64,000 nt of DNA from Symsagittifera roscoffensis (lineage: Eukaryota > Xenacoelomorpha > Acoela > Convolutidae), in assembly GCF_963678635.1 (NCBI RefSeq), contig NC_087069.1, positions 5,253,472 through 5,317,471 on the forward strand, in the 5' to 3' direction. The notes under the pieces are model-generated. The model saw nothing but the letters and a program-made list of their open reading frames with translations, was not told the origin of the DNA and ran no database searches. Positions 45,475 through 57,634 of the stretch are shown here, one piece after another; position 1 is the first letter of the stretch; each line of letters opens with the position of its first letter. The translations under genes were made by a program, and so were the position numbers.

Positions 45475-46395
45475 CTGGACAACACATGGAAATTCCAACC
45501 AATTAATTAGAAAACAGTGTTTATCAATCTTAAGTTTTTTTCACTAATTTTGTAATCTTGTAAGCTCTTGCGGATCTGTTTTCAATTTATGGCATCGATG
45601 TAAAATGTTTTCAAAATGGCTTAATAAATTGAGCTTATACACCATCCAATTGCAGTGAAAAATAACAAAACAGTCATGAAAATCAATCTTATTTTCCGAA
45701 AAACTGCTGAAAAGTTACAAACCTTAAAAAAGTCTACAAATTTTAGGTATAAAATTATATGCACTCCCATTCATAATGAAATAAATCATAACGTTTTTTC
45801 AATTTTTTTTTCAGTCGATAAGAAATGCATGATTAACTTCATTTCACAAAATTTTGCACGCGCTCAATAAAAAGAAATGACCAACAAAAGAACATCTACA
45901 ATGTTATTTTTCCTATTTTTTGGTGTTTTACTATATAAGGATGCCTAACATTTTAAGCCTTTTTTGGAATGTAAAACGATCATATTGAATTATGTTCCGA
46001 TGAAACAGTTGCATAAACTCATGTTGCTGATTTGGACTGAACCTGTCGCGTTTTGGCCTTCAGCGTACACTCTCTCTCAGTTACATTATCCGAAAGCAAG
46101 AGAAAGTGGTACCCGGGTTGAAGTCGCACCGTTAATTTTCGCTTTTCTGTATTATCCAGTGATCGCTTTTTCCAGCGCTGATTCATGAATAACTCAGAGT
46201 TTCTTGCATAGCTTAACTTGCGCTATTTGAGAGATATTTCAGCTTTTTATCTGTCGAATATCAACGCTAAATTTAAGAAACTATAACTCGTTCTTGTAGC
46301 TTTCCAATAACAGTGCCCGTTAACAAACACTATAACTTGTGTGTATAAAAGTTTTCCTGAATCAGATTTACCAGACAAGTCTTCTAAGCTGATCT
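45475..46395. other. Unique sequence after the duplication, no firm gene
   Basis: An ATG-led frame near 45676 ends at a GTATAA donor-like site (45746) and a TTTTTTTTCAG acceptor lies at 45813, but the phases do not join. A CCCGGGTTGA-type end is at 46121-46132. Confidence 0.4.
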
Positions 46396-46397
46396 AT

Positions 46398-46472
46398 AAG
46401 GCTTTGTGGCGCAGAGGCAGGAAACATGTCAACGAAGCTTATAGTTGCAGGATCGAACACCGGTAGTTCACT
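46398..46472 (+). repeat. tRNA-like sequence (pseudogene or SINE head)
   Basis: TGGCGCAGAGGCAG fits a tRNA A box and GGATCGAACACC a B box, spaced about 45 bases apart as in a tRNA gene. The D stem is broken and the predicted acceptor arms do not pair, so it is not a working tRNA gene. Confidence 0.45.
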
Positions 46473-47097
46473 ATTTTTTCTCTATTTGATCTGTTTCTTT
46501 TCGCTGTTCCATCGCTGATAATTAGCCAAATAAACGATAACTTATCGATAAATTTTGCTATTGTGGCAATAAACATCGATAGTTCATCAAAAGCGATTGC
46601 TGTTTTTTTCTTTTTTTATCGCTGTTTTTGATGTGAACTCAACCTGGGTAGTCCAAAACAGACGCTCAAAATGTTTTATTTCCGCGTAATTGGAAATATA
46701 ATGCTTAAATTGTTTATAATTGAACTTCATTACAAAAAAGTTAAGAGAGAACGAATTTTTTTTCATATTATTACTTAGTTTTTGTCCTGAAAATGAAACT
46801 GAAGTCAATTCTTAAATGGGTATAATCGCCTCCAACACCTTTATAACTTTTTTCTTTTCACTAATTGCAAGCCACATTTTTATGGGCAAAACTTATTGTT
46901 AAGCAAAAATTGCAGCAATAGAAAATATAAATATTTTTGCTAATTTACAAACTTTGAAATTGATGAGCTGTTTCATTGCTCAATTAGGTGATCCAGCAGT
47001 GAAAATTATGTTTCATGAGAATAGGCCAAAAACTGTATCAGACTAAATAAGAGAAAGAAATTTCTTATCGGCGATTTGAAAAAACGAAAGCTTTTAT

Positions 47098-47358
47098 TTA
47101 GCACATTTGCACAAAAATTGAGTGATCAAAAGTAGTTGCCAACCTAAGAAACGAAATTACGATTTCAATTCGAAACCGATCTGATTTTTTCGCAAACTCA
47201 AGGATCACTTTTAACCTAAGAACATACACGAACACAAATATATATATATATACTTCATTGAAAACTTTCTGTGATATTATACTGAGAATTGATGGAAACT
47301 TGGGATTGATCGATGGTCCATTAGAGCCCAACATAGCTACATTTAACGAGTCGAAACC
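47098..47358 (-). CDS. Unrecognised exon(s) with 3' end
   Basis: After the acceptor AGATTATTCAG the minus strand reads GFDSLNVAMLGSNGPSINPK then FPSILSIISQKVFNE at 47254-47358. A (TA)n run with a GTATAT donor look follows. Two readings are possible. Unspliced, the frame continues through VYIYIFVFVYVL, a possible membrane helix, to TAA at 47098-47100 with AATAAA overlapping the stop. Spliced over the 38 bases to TTCTTAG, the frame ends after a few codons. The first 35 codons look clearly coding. Family unknown. Upstream lies the palindromic minisatellite. Confidence 0.45.
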   Translation of the reverse strand, partial: GFDSLNVAMLGSNGPSINPKFPSILSIISQKVFNEVYIYIFVFVYVLRLKVILEFAKKSDRFRIEIVISFLRLATTFDHSIFVQMC

Positions 47359-47461
47359 CTGAATAATCTGACTGCATTTAAATTTTTATGGACTGATGTA
47401 AAATGAAAAAATTGATGAAAATTAGTTTCAAAAAAGAGATTTTGGAAATCCTCGTCAAACA

Positions 47462-47657
47462 GTCCACCTGACCACACAGACCACTTGACCACATGAACCA
47501 ACTGAACCATCCAAGCTCCCACCTAAACCAAACCCCCTCACCTGAACCAATATTTTGGTCCAGGTGGTCAGGTAGGGTATGTTTTAGATCAGGGGCGGTG
47601 GTTCAGGTGGGGGGAGGGGCGGTTCAGTTGGTTCTAGCGGTCAGGTGGTCAGGTGGA
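47462..47657. repeat. Palindromic minisatellite of GGTTCAGGTGG units
   Basis: Left of centre the plus strand has CCACCTGACCAC and CACCTGAACCA units; right of centre it has GGTGGTCAGGT and GGTTCAGGTGGG units. The switch is at AATATT (47549-47554), inside CCTGAACCAATATTTTGGTC. Outer units also pair (GTCCACCTGACCAC with GTGGTCAGGTGGA). The result is an imperfect palindrome of about 200 bp able to form a long hairpin or cruciform. Confidence 0.8.
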
Positions 47658-48070
47658 TGTTAGTTCAGGTAGTGGGGGCAAAGTGGCAATTTTTTTTGGA
47701 AGGGGAGGGGTTGTAAAGGGGCAACGGGACAGTCTTTAGCGGGAGGAGGTTCACGAAATCATTTTGTAATGTGAGAAATTAAAAGTTTAGAAAACGAGTA
47801 GGCTGTACACTTGCTCTGCAAAATTTCCGCATCACTCATTTGATAATGCAGAATTTCGTGCAAAATTTAGAACGATGCAAAGCAAAATTAAAGTGGGAAA
47901 AATCCATTTTACTTGAGATCAAATGGATTATAATTAATACTAAGTCAGTTAAAAGCAAAGGATTATTATCAATTTTTTTTTTGTTCCGACCATTCGAAAA
48001 TTATGCAGGAATTTTGTATTCGGGTGAGTTTTAGTTTCTTTTTCTTTTTTTGTTTTCCAAGCAAATTCAG

Positions 48071-49483
48071 ACGCCGCAAACCACAAAAAATCATCGGATT
48101 GGGTCGGGTAATATATCACACCAAAGCTTTTTCAGTCGTGATTGGAACGACATTAAAAAATTCAAAATTTTATCGCAGTTGGAAAAAACCGGTTGAAATA
48201 TTTTAAAATATTTGAGTTTCAGTCCAAATTCGAGTGAAAAGAGCGATCGAGTAACATTCCTTGTGAATAAACATTGGTCATTTAGCCTAAAAAATTTTGA
48301 TTATACTAAAAAAATAGTTTTGGAAATTTCATTAAGAACTGACTTGTGCATAAAACTTTTCCAACGATTTTTTTTTCTGTGCAAAAAATTAGGAATCATT
48401 TTAATTTTTTTAAATTTTTTTTCTATTGTTCGTTTAATTATTTTTGAAAGACGTTTGTAGCATTTTATGCTTAATTGTCTAACTTTCTACCTTTTCTTAT
48501 AGTTAAATAATCTTTTCTTACAAAAACAACGCTTATTTGAAATTGAAAACAGTTTTTTTTGTGGTTTTTTTACGACTCTGGCCGGAAAATTCTGTGCTAC
48601 TTACTACACAGCAACAGGCCATCCCTCCATTTTGTTGTTTGAGTGCAAAATTTTATTTGATTATATTGACAATTTCTTAGACCCACAAAAATCCATTATA
48701 ATTGATTTCTTTTTCACTTTTCTTTTTTTTTAAATTTGAGCTCAGGACAACAATATATTATGAATGGACATGAAAAAATCACGTCAAAAATGGCTAATTC
48801 AAAAGTCGATATTTGTCTGAAGACAAAAAAAAACAAAAAAACCAAAAGCCGGAACGAAAAGGCAATCATACGCAATGTTCGCAAATCTATCCGTCTTCAT
48901 TGATAAGACTCATTAGCTGACCCTGCCTTTATTGCAACTATTGTGAGGACCATTATGGCAACCTATGTTAACTTATTCCCCTGATCAATAGATGAATAGA
49001 AGATGTCTATACGTCTAATCTTTGCTCGAGTTATCATAACCCGAACATAGATTAAACATAATAGACTAAGAAGCAATAATGCATGATGCATTTCTAAGTA
49101 CTGATAGTTGTAGTGGTGGGTGTTAATGGCCTCAAGACAGTTCTAGCTTTTTTGTTTAGCATGCTAGCCAGACACTTTTGTTTTAGACTTATCTTTAATT
49201 TCTTTAACTCTCCTACCCCCCCCCCCCCCCCCCCCCCCACGCCTAGGGTTTCTAATAGCGAATTTCCACCCCATATAAAAAATGAATTCAGCGGCTACGG
49301 CTAAGCATATGTGAATTTTGTACTTAGGTATAAAACCCCCTTGCAAACTGGGGGGCGGGGATTCGACGTATCCCAAGTTGATTGAGTAGTTCTTAATTTG
49401 TTTCAGCTGATGCTACCTTAAGCCCCCATAAAAGCGGCACACGAAAAATCAGTGGACGGAAAAATTACAAATATCAGAAATAA
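48071..49483 (+). CDS. Tentative multi-exon unrecognised gene
   Basis: Exon 48071-48107 after AGCAAATTCAG reads ANHKKSSDWV and ends in phase 2 before GTAATA. The exon from 48223 after TGAGTTTCAG completes the codon and reads PNSSEKSDRVTFLVNKHWSF; it is open to 48460 but may end earlier at CGA|GTAACA. A terminal exon at 49407-49483 after TTGTTTCAG reads DATLSPHKSGTRKISGRK and ends NYKYQK before TAA. The link to the last exon is not proven by phase. Each acceptor is good; the overall model is weak. Confidence 0.33.
49216..49238 (+). repeat. Run of 23 C
   Basis: Uninterrupted poly-C. A 14-G run lies at 50864-50877. Both flank the first exon of the GPRIN-like gene. Confidence 0.95.
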
Positions 49484-50364
49484 AAACAGAGCGCATGTAC
49501 CAAGTGCATTTCAATTATTTATACCATTCTCCCTTTTTCCTCCGAATATTCGCATTTATCCATTATTAAAATATACAATTCGGTCGATATTAGAGAGCAA
49601 ATAAGACAAAAAAAGACAAACTCAAAAGCCTCAGCTTTCTTTCAACGCCACTCCAAACCTGTTAAAATCTACCCGACAAAAAGCCTTATTTTTGAACTAT
49701 TCCACCTCTTTTTAACTATTTTTCACTTGTCAAAACTTGACGTTTTTACCCTTTGACGACGGATCAATTTTTTCAATTCCAATATACTTTTCTTTTTTAA
49801 AGTTCAGTCCTTATCGATTTTTTACCACTTTGGAAAGCTCTCTATCGAAGGCGGTTTTTATTAATATTTTTAAAACCGCTAGGGATACGAAAAAAATATT
49901 CGTTTGTTTGTTTACCTATTTTGCTATATTTTATTCCAGTTATGCGTATTGAGAAAAAGGAACGTTGAGGCGTTATACTTTTTTGATGCCGAACTGAAGA
50001 AAAAATCAATTAAATTCTGCAACTTTTACTTATGTTGTTTTGCTGATAAAGCCCCCGCTGTTTAGTATTTAAAATATTTGTGAACAAACTCCAACAACTT
50101 TGAAAAAAAAGTTGAGTTCTAAAAATAAAAAAAAGAGTAATTGGTTTAGACTTGCATAACCTTTGTTCATTTTTCCCACCTTCTAGATTTAATAAATGAT
50201 TTTATTTACTTTTAATTTTTACTTTTACTTATTGGCTCCTCTAATTGTTATTTTTTGATTCTTCTAAATTCTTCTACTTTTAAAGACATTATTGATTTGT
50301 TCAAAAATTTCACAACAAAGTTCGTGTTAGACGTTTAAAAGTTCTTCATTCGTATTTTTTACGC

Positions 50365-53300
50365 ATGTCAACCTTAACAGCTTCACCTTTACCATCGACG
50401 CCCTCTATCGACAAATCTGCGACACAAACTCAACACACAACCAAGAAAAAAGGGGAGAAAAAATTGACAAGTGGGTTAAGTACTGCATCGGCACTGACTC
50501 AGTCGCGGATGTTGGCTAGACAGAATACGGTTCCAGATGTGACCAAGGACAGTTCTGGATATACGTGGGAGATATACGGGGCCGAAATTGACCCAGATTC
50601 CCTTAGAGAAGGTAGCGGTGCTGTAGTTTGTAATTATTGGGATATGTTTCCATCACTCTCCCCCTTTGAAAAACCTCAATTTATGTCATTGTAAACAGAT
50701 CGGCTTTCTGTAATTTAAATGCGTGCCAAAACTTATTACAATCAGATAATTCAAACTACAGTTTTACAAAAAAAAAACTATGGATATAAATAAATTATCG
50801 GCTTGAGGTTCAATTACACCACAAGCCGAGCCTACTTATTCTTGACTTCCGAGCGATGTTTTAGGGGGGGGGGGGGGAGATTTAGGGTCGAGATGGTCGG
50901 ATTTTGTAACGTATGAGTTGACCGAACACCCGTTTTCAGTCCAAGTTATTTATGTCAAAAAAAGTTTCGTCCGACCAGCCTTATGGGTTCATCAGGGTCG
51001 ATACTTGGTTTGCCCAGTATCGACATAAGTGAGAACCAGAATTATTATGTAAAAGAAAAATTCTTAAGTTTTTCGACAACTTTCTTTGTTTATTTTTAGG
51101 CTTTTCGTGGTAAAATACTTCTGCCAATAACAAACCGTTGTTCATGGTTTGGAGTGGTTTTTTTAAATCCTGGATATGCCTGGTCAACTTCTGGCTCATC
51201 TATATGCAAATTTATATCAGAAAAAAAAGTCAGCAAAGGCTGATTTAAAACCCGTTTAGACAAATAAACCACAAACTGATCTAGTTGAATTGATTCTGAC
51301 AAACAAACTAATAGTTTTTAGCAGTTATTGAGGCTTTTTACTCACCTAAAAAAGTATCTAACCCTTGAAAAGAAATTTAGAGTTATACTTTGCCTGAAAA
51401 GTTTTTGATTTTTTAAAAACTGAGTCATTTGCGTAGCATGAGTACTTTGAAAAAGTTTTTTTTTTAGAAAAATTGGGCTCTTTAAAAAAGCTAGCTACAA
51501 ACCTGTGTTGGAAAATGATTCTCCTACATTTTTTCAATTTTTCGAGAAATTGCATATTACAGAAAGGCATTACAAATTTCAAGTTCTGACTCGCACCAAA
51601 GTTTTTGTTGTATGTTGTATAAAAAATTCAGCCTATTCTTTGTAATCAACAATATTAACATTTTTTTTTTCGAAATATACTTATTTGAGCTTGAATTTTG
51701 CGACTAAAAATGCTTGCGGTCAACCCAGGTCAAACCCTTAAATAATGCGGTCAATCCAGGATGTTCGTATTAAAAGCCTAATCTTTTTGACCGCGGTAAA
51801 GATTCTGCTCTCAAAAATATTCAAAATCACACGTAACTTGCTAGTTGGTCTTTCTAAAATCTTGCAAGATTATCATTTTACTATATTTGATATTTGGTGT
51901 GGGAGGAATCGTTTTCGCAAATTTCTAGCTTTAACAAACAATGTTTTGGCCAAAAGTAACCACATTAGGTTAAAGTTTATCTCTTTTTCAATTTTTGAAC
52001 GAATTTTTGCCCTCTATATTTTGCCTGTTCCATTTTTCGAGTTAAGTGATGAGCAATTTAATCCTTGGGTTGTTTTTCATTCAGAATCAATTAGAATATT
52101 TAAATAACGCTTTTTTCTTGAATACCATGGCTTTTGAACGTTGTGAGCTCCTACAAAACAAATTTCACTTGCCACAATTTTTGAAAAAATTTGGAGTTTG
52201 AAAACACCGACACTTTGACAAATTGGAATAACTAAGGTGCTTTTTTCACTAGTTTTACACTAATTCATAGCGCATAAGGCGAATCAAATCATCCCAAACC
52301 TTATTGAAGCAAATCAATAGAAGCATTTTTTAAATGTTGCTTATATCTCTTGAAGCTCTCAATTTGTTTGCGGGAGAAACTTCAACAACAAAAAAGAAAC
52401 AAAACAGCTGAAAACTTTCTTTCATTTTCACGGATAAAAAAAAAACAAAACAGACTGAATTTAGTTCAGGCGGAATATTCACAATTTCACCGTGATTTGA
52501 GCTGTTTCATAACAACAACTTCTCTTCATACAATTCTTACAATTCCATGCGTGCAGAAAAACGTATGAAGTCTCTATGACAAGCATTTTTCCTTATATGA
52601 AACTTGTATAATAGATGTTTTTCCAAAAACAAACGTTTGATTTTTGTTTCTAAATCTAATTTCTGAAAATAATTTTGGGTTGTGTTTGTAACCGAACGCA
52701 AACGGCAAAGACTTTTGTTTACTCTCAGAACCAAAATTTGGAGCGTCTTGCCTTTACAATCTATAGAAAATTACCTGAATTGTCTTAGAGCTGTATTTCG
52801 CAAATGATATAACGTAAGTAACAAACATATAAATTTTGACAACATTTTTCAACGGCGATTACTCTAAAAATTTGAAACTTAAAGTTATCGGACATTAATC
52901 AAGGCATAAACAAACACAATATACAAAAGAAATAAGAGATTTCAGCGTTTTTGAATAAGGTTATTAAGCGAAAAGGAAAAAAATTTCAATTCAGTGTGTC
53001 CAGGATTACATTATGCACACAAAAAAGGAAAAGTATTGTTTGCGTACAAAATTCAACTTACGGTTGAAAAAAAAACAAAAAAAAACATTTTAGGGTAATT
53101 TCAACATTTTTTGTGTCGCCATAAAAAAAGGGTAGTCATACAATTTTCATTTATGGGAATTGTATGATGAGCATTTTTTTTCCAGAAAAACCTCTTTTTT
53201 TGTCACCTCACTGTTTTGTTAGAAACAAACAGCCGCAGAAATTAGTTTATATCTTTTATCAACCATTGTTCAAAATTGAATAAAAATTGTATGACAAGCA

Positions 53301-56300
53301 TTTTTCCACACACTTGATGTATGGATCTGTATGATAGGCATTTTCGGTGTACGAAGTTCAACTCGGGAAACTGTCTACTTTGAGAATTTTAGGCGGATTT
53401 CGCAACAAGGATGTTATCTTTGATCTTCCTTTGTTCTTTCATTTTCTTTGATCCTTTCGGCAAAAATTTACCATGTTTGAAGTCTTGTTTCTGGATTCTA
53501 GAGACTTACACGTACCAATTTTTGCGCCCATTCAGTGATGCTTTTTATGTTGCACTTTCCAAAAAAACACCAGAACAAATTTGCTTGTTTTTATGCAGTT
53601 TTTTTACCAAAAAAAAGCAACATTATATCCCATTGAAGACAATCCCTTCTTGATAATAATTTTTAAAAGTTTTTCACGTGCAAGAAGATATTTCATTCCT
53701 TTTTAAAAAGTTTTGGGAGTTGATATGCAACAAAATAAAAAATTTCAAAATTAATTGAGACTAGCATTTCGTTCTTAATATTACGCAAAAGATATCACTA
53801 TGTTCTTCAAAATTAACTTGAAACATATCTATTTAGGAACCAGAATAGCGGCAACGAAAATGATTTGAGAACTGTGAAAAATATTCCAACTTTATATGGA
53901 TGTTTTCGTAATCTAGATGTATGCTTCAAAGGAATTAACGTGACTCAATTCAACTATTGAACATCTTCAAATTTTTTCGTTAAGATGAAATTGTTGAATA
54001 TTTTCTTATCTAGATCATAAACTAATTCTTTTACTAATTCGTCTCACTTTTATCAACCATTGTTCAAAATTGAATGAAAATTGTATGACAAGCATTTTTC
54101 CACACACTTGATGTATGGATCTGTATGATAGGCATTTTCGGTGTACGAAGTTCAACTCGGGAAACTGTCTACTTTGAGAATTGTAGGCGGATTTCGCAAC
54201 AAGGATGTTATCTTTGATCTTCCTTTGTTCTTTCTTTTTCTTTGATCCTTTCGGCAAAAATTTACCATGTTTGAAGTCTTGTTTCTGGATTCTAGAGACT
54301 TACACGTACCAATTTTTGCGCCCATTCAGTGATGCTTTTTATGTTGCACTTTCCAAAAAAACACCAGAACAAATTTGCTTGTTTTTATGCAGTTTTTTTA
54401 CCAAAAAAAACAACATTATATCCCATTGAAGACAATCCCTTCTTGATAATAATTTTTAAAAGTTTTTCACGTGCAAGAAGATATTTCATTCCTTTCTAAA
54501 AAGTTCTGGGAGTTGATATGCAACAAAATAAAAAATTTCAAAATTAATTGAGACTAGCATTTCGTTCTTAATATTACGCAAAAGATATCACTATGTTCTT
54601 TACATAACGCTGTGGTTCGAGGATAGTCGAAAAACTATTATATTTTATATAATACATGGCTGTTTTCTATCATGAATTCACGATCAGATTTATTCTATGA
54701 TTTCATAAATTCTTTATAATTTTTTTTCTGATTTCATGCGTGCCATTGAAAGAGCTTGAACCGAAATAATTTCGCAGTGTAAATTGAAACATATGACCTT
54801 GAATGGGCTAACGAAACAAAACGAATGCTTTCTTAGAAAATCAGTTATTTTCCCCCTCCGATAGCAAGGGAATTGATCTTTTCAAGAGTATTTTTTGCCT
54901 GTTCCGTTGCGAGTAGGGGTAGCATTGAGCAAAAATGTAACCGGACGCTGAAATGGGGGAATTTGAAGGCGGGGAAGCTCAATAAGAAAATAAGAAAGAA
55001 AAGCCTTTTTGGCTGTATGGTCGTCTTGTTTTAGTTAATCGAATTACTGGGGAATTTATGGCGTATGAATGCTAATAAAAAAGCCACAAATTTTTATCAC
55101 ACTCAGATTGGTAATTTACTATAGCAGAAAGCTAAAATTTAAAATGCAGAAAGAACAAAAAATCTAATATGTAGTGAAACGTCGTTTTTGGAATCGATGG
55201 CGTGATTACACAGAAATTTTTGACCGTACCGTTTTTTCCAAAGTTTTTTTCGAATTAGGTCGAACAATATGCTTTTTTATTTTATGGCCAAACCATATGA
55301 AGCCTCTGGTGCTAGTTATTTTTGGCGCCGTTAACAATTTTTTTTTGAAAAAAAAACCAGTTGTCAAAATGCCCACTTTCAACACAAACTTATAAATCAT
55401 TGGAGTCAAAATTAACTTGAAACATATCTATTTAGGGACCAGAATAGCGGCAACGAAAATGATTTGAGAACTGTGAAAAATATTCCAACTTTATATGGAT
55501 GTTTTCGTAATCTAGATGTCTGCTTCAAAGGAATTAACGTGACTCAATTCAACTCTTGAACATCTTCAAAAAAATTTCGTTAAGATGAAATTGTTAAACA
55601 TTTTCTTTTCTAGATCATAAGTTAATTCTTTTCTAATTCGTCTCACTTGAAAAACGTCCAAAAAATTAATGGAAAACAAACCTTTTTTTGGAAAAGTCAA
55701 GATAGCATCTGTTCAATTTCTTTTTTATGGCTGCTATTTCCAGTTGGAAGTCAGACATGATTTTTTTTTCACCTTTTCAGAAGACGAAAAAAAAAATTGA
55801 TTTTGTTTTAGCAATTATTTACGATATATAGCAAAGCATTAACAGCAACGAGCATTTTGAAATTTAGAATAATGGTGTTAGTTGGATAAATTATGCAACG
55901 TTTTTGGTAGCTTCACTTTTTCATCTTCTCTCAACAGTTTAACTTTCAACTAACCGTCTATCGATTTGAAAAGTTCATTTCCAGCTGCGATAAGTAATTT
56001 AAGTTGGGCTTTTTATGAATCCAGATGGCCGAGGCAATCAGTTTTCTTGAAGTTGGTTTTTTTTCCAATAAGATCCTTAAATGCTGGATTTTGTGATCGC
56101 AATTAAAAGGAAAAATTTTTCGTCAAACTTCTGACAAAAATTGATTTTTAGAAGGTTGCAGCTATTTGTTCAAAGTAACTTACTATAGCTTTTAAGGAGA
56201 TTTTTTACTTCTGATTTTAGAAGAACCAAGAAATCTTGCAGTAAACGAGACTATATTGAAGTCCTTTCGAACAAAATACAATTCACAATACAAAAAACTA

Positions 56301-57634
56301 AAAAGCTTCTACCACCTTTTTTGAGAAAAATTGTGACGACCAACTTCAAATATGACCAATTTGAATGCGGATCATTTTTTTTTTGCACTGCTCGAAGCGT
56401 TAAATCTGCAGTTTAAATAATCTTCAAGCGAGTTAAGGAAAACGTCGGAAAGAACTGCAACGTCCTTTCAGAAGTTTGTCTGAACAAAAAAAACCTTCTA
56501 AGCATATTTTCCTTACTTTCTTTGATTGTCAGAAGTAAAAAAAAATAAGAGATCTTTCAGTCTTGATTAGAGGACAGTGGCTATATACAATACTCCTTAA
56601 TGTGCGATTCAATCGAAACTTTCTGTGCTAGTTTCTAACGGTTGCATTGGTTGTTTCGAATTATGAATAATGCGACAGAAGATTGGAACTCGTTTTTGCG
56701 TTTAGAAGAAACTCTACTACTTAATTAACCATTTTCAATGTTTTTAAAATCATCCGTACTCATAAAAAAATGCCTTTAGCTCGAAATTTAAGAAAAATTC
56801 TGCGGCGATTGTTTTCGATAAGTTTATAGGGGTTTGAAAATTGCCAAATAGGGCAGTTCAGAATTAATGACGACCAAAATGCCTGTCTATTAAAAGGTAC
56901 GCGCTGAAATAGACGAATACAAATGGGTTGAGGCAATCAATTTGGTCTTAATAACCTTTTTCAATTTGTACCTAATTTCGCTTGTTGGGGTATAAAATGG
57001 AGAAAACAAAACGACAAATGAAGCCGAATTTGAGGAAAATGAAAAAAAAAATGACGAAGTTATCTTTTTTTTCAACCCGGTTTATCCATTGACAAAAAAG
57101 ATAACTCTTACACGAGCAACCGCGTATAGTTTTTTTAGTCATAATAATTTGGATTTGGTTATCTTTCAACAGAAGCAGACAGATAAAGAAGGAAAAATCT
57201 GAAACAAGAACCTTTGAATTTATAATAAAGTTAAACAAATCGGAAAAAAATGATAAAATTCCGGCTAACTTTATCTCTAGGCAGATTCTTAATCACTTGT
57301 GCCAAATGAAAACAATTAATGGAATCAGTTATTTTTATTTTTAGCGATCCAAAAGCACAATGAAAAACTAAAATCTAAACAAACCACCAATTTCCGACCA
57401 CGACCCAGTGTACAAAGGTCAGCAACACTTCGTGAAAACCTATGGGAACCAGTTCGCAAATTGTTCCTCCCCAAAACACGAAGCGCCACCACTGACGGGA
57501 ACTTCGAGATCTCAGAAACGGTGTCTTCGGGACACGCCGAGGCACAAGGGGGGCCTTCGGTTGAGCAGCCGAAACGGGAGTCGAAAAGCGAGCGGCTTCC
57601 GGCAACTAAAGAAGAAAACGAACATAACTGCTGA
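50365..57634 (+). CDS. GPRIN-like C-terminal domain protein, two exons
   Basis: Exon 1 (50365-50611) starts ATG, has a Ser/Thr/Lys-rich N terminus and ends SSGYTWEIYGAEIDPDSLRE at G|GTAGCG, phase 1. Exon 2 (57345-57634) follows TTATTTTTAG, completes an Ala codon and reads AIQKHNEKLKSK, RPRPSVQRSATLRENLWEPV then RKLFLPKT, and ends with an acidic/basic tail at TGA. Total 178 residues. The join TWEIYGAEIDPDSL...AIQKH matches my memory of the TWEVYGA..D...L..AIQKHL motif of the vertebrate G-protein-regulated inducer of neurite outgrowth C terminus, a cytosolic, membrane-associated adaptor of Go-type G proteins. Being short, it may hold little beyond that domain. The 6,733-bp intron carries a tandem duplication and minus-strand exons. 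Start choice: first ATG in frame after stops. Confidence 0.65.
51096..51295 (-). CDS. 3' terminal exon of an unrecognised gene, inside the intron of the plus-strand gene
   Basis: After the acceptor TTTGTTTGTCAG the minus strand reads SIQLDQFVVYLSKRVLNQPL, DINLHIDEPEVDQAYPGF and EQRFVIGRSILPRKA, then TAA, with AATAAA a few bases later. Composition, acceptor and poly(A) signal agree. The upstream exon is not certain: a GTGAGT donor at about 51344 on the minus strand closes a short open stretch, but in the wrong phase. Family not recognised. Confidence 0.5.
51296..53120. other. Intronic stretch without a firm gene
   Basis: Contains CCCGGGTTGA-family ends (GCGGTCAACCCAGG at 51717-51730) and TATGACAAGCATTTTT motifs near 52578. 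A 120-codon plus frame at 51745-52107 starts within this repeat context and has no recognised content; it could be chance. Confidence 0.4.
53260..55645 (+). repeat. Tandem duplication split by 805 bp
   Basis: 53260-53815 matches 54040-54600, and 53805-54045 matches 55404-55645. The second copy is therefore interrupted by 54601-55405. The duplicated part includes CCCGGGTTGA-family ends and a GATCAAAGAAAA / GGAAGATCAAAG segment (reverse strand) that also occurs at 58478-58560. The interruption has no clear terminal repeats. Confidence 0.75.
54841..54947 (-). CDS. Possible terminal exon within the 805-bp interruption
   Basis: After CCCCCATTTCAG the minus strand reads SGYIFAQCYPYSQRNRQKIL and KRSIPLLSEGENN, then TGA. 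The acceptor is good and base composition rises to near 45% GC. An upstream frame behind TTTTTATTAG reads HSYAINSP before a GTAATT donor, but the phases do not match. Family unknown. Confidence 0.3.
55650..57344. other. Intron of the GPRIN-like gene, no exon supported
   Basis: AT-rich, with a weak copy of the TTTGAAAATTGCC core at 56828 and a short inverted pair (AGTTATCTTTTTT / AAAAAAGATAACT) around 57057-57112. Confidence 0.45.

Noticed and set aside
46398-46472. Functional tRNA gene
   Set aside because: A and B boxes are present, but the D stem and acceptor stem do not pair.
47237-47253. (TA)n run as an independent microsatellite feature
   Set aside because: It is short and overlaps the candidate donor of the 47254-47358 exon, so it is described there.
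53411-54429. Two near-identical 70-80-codon plus-strand frames
   Set aside because: They are the two copies of the tandem duplication, differ in frame at the 3' end, and the segment recurs reversed at 58.5 kb as a repeat.
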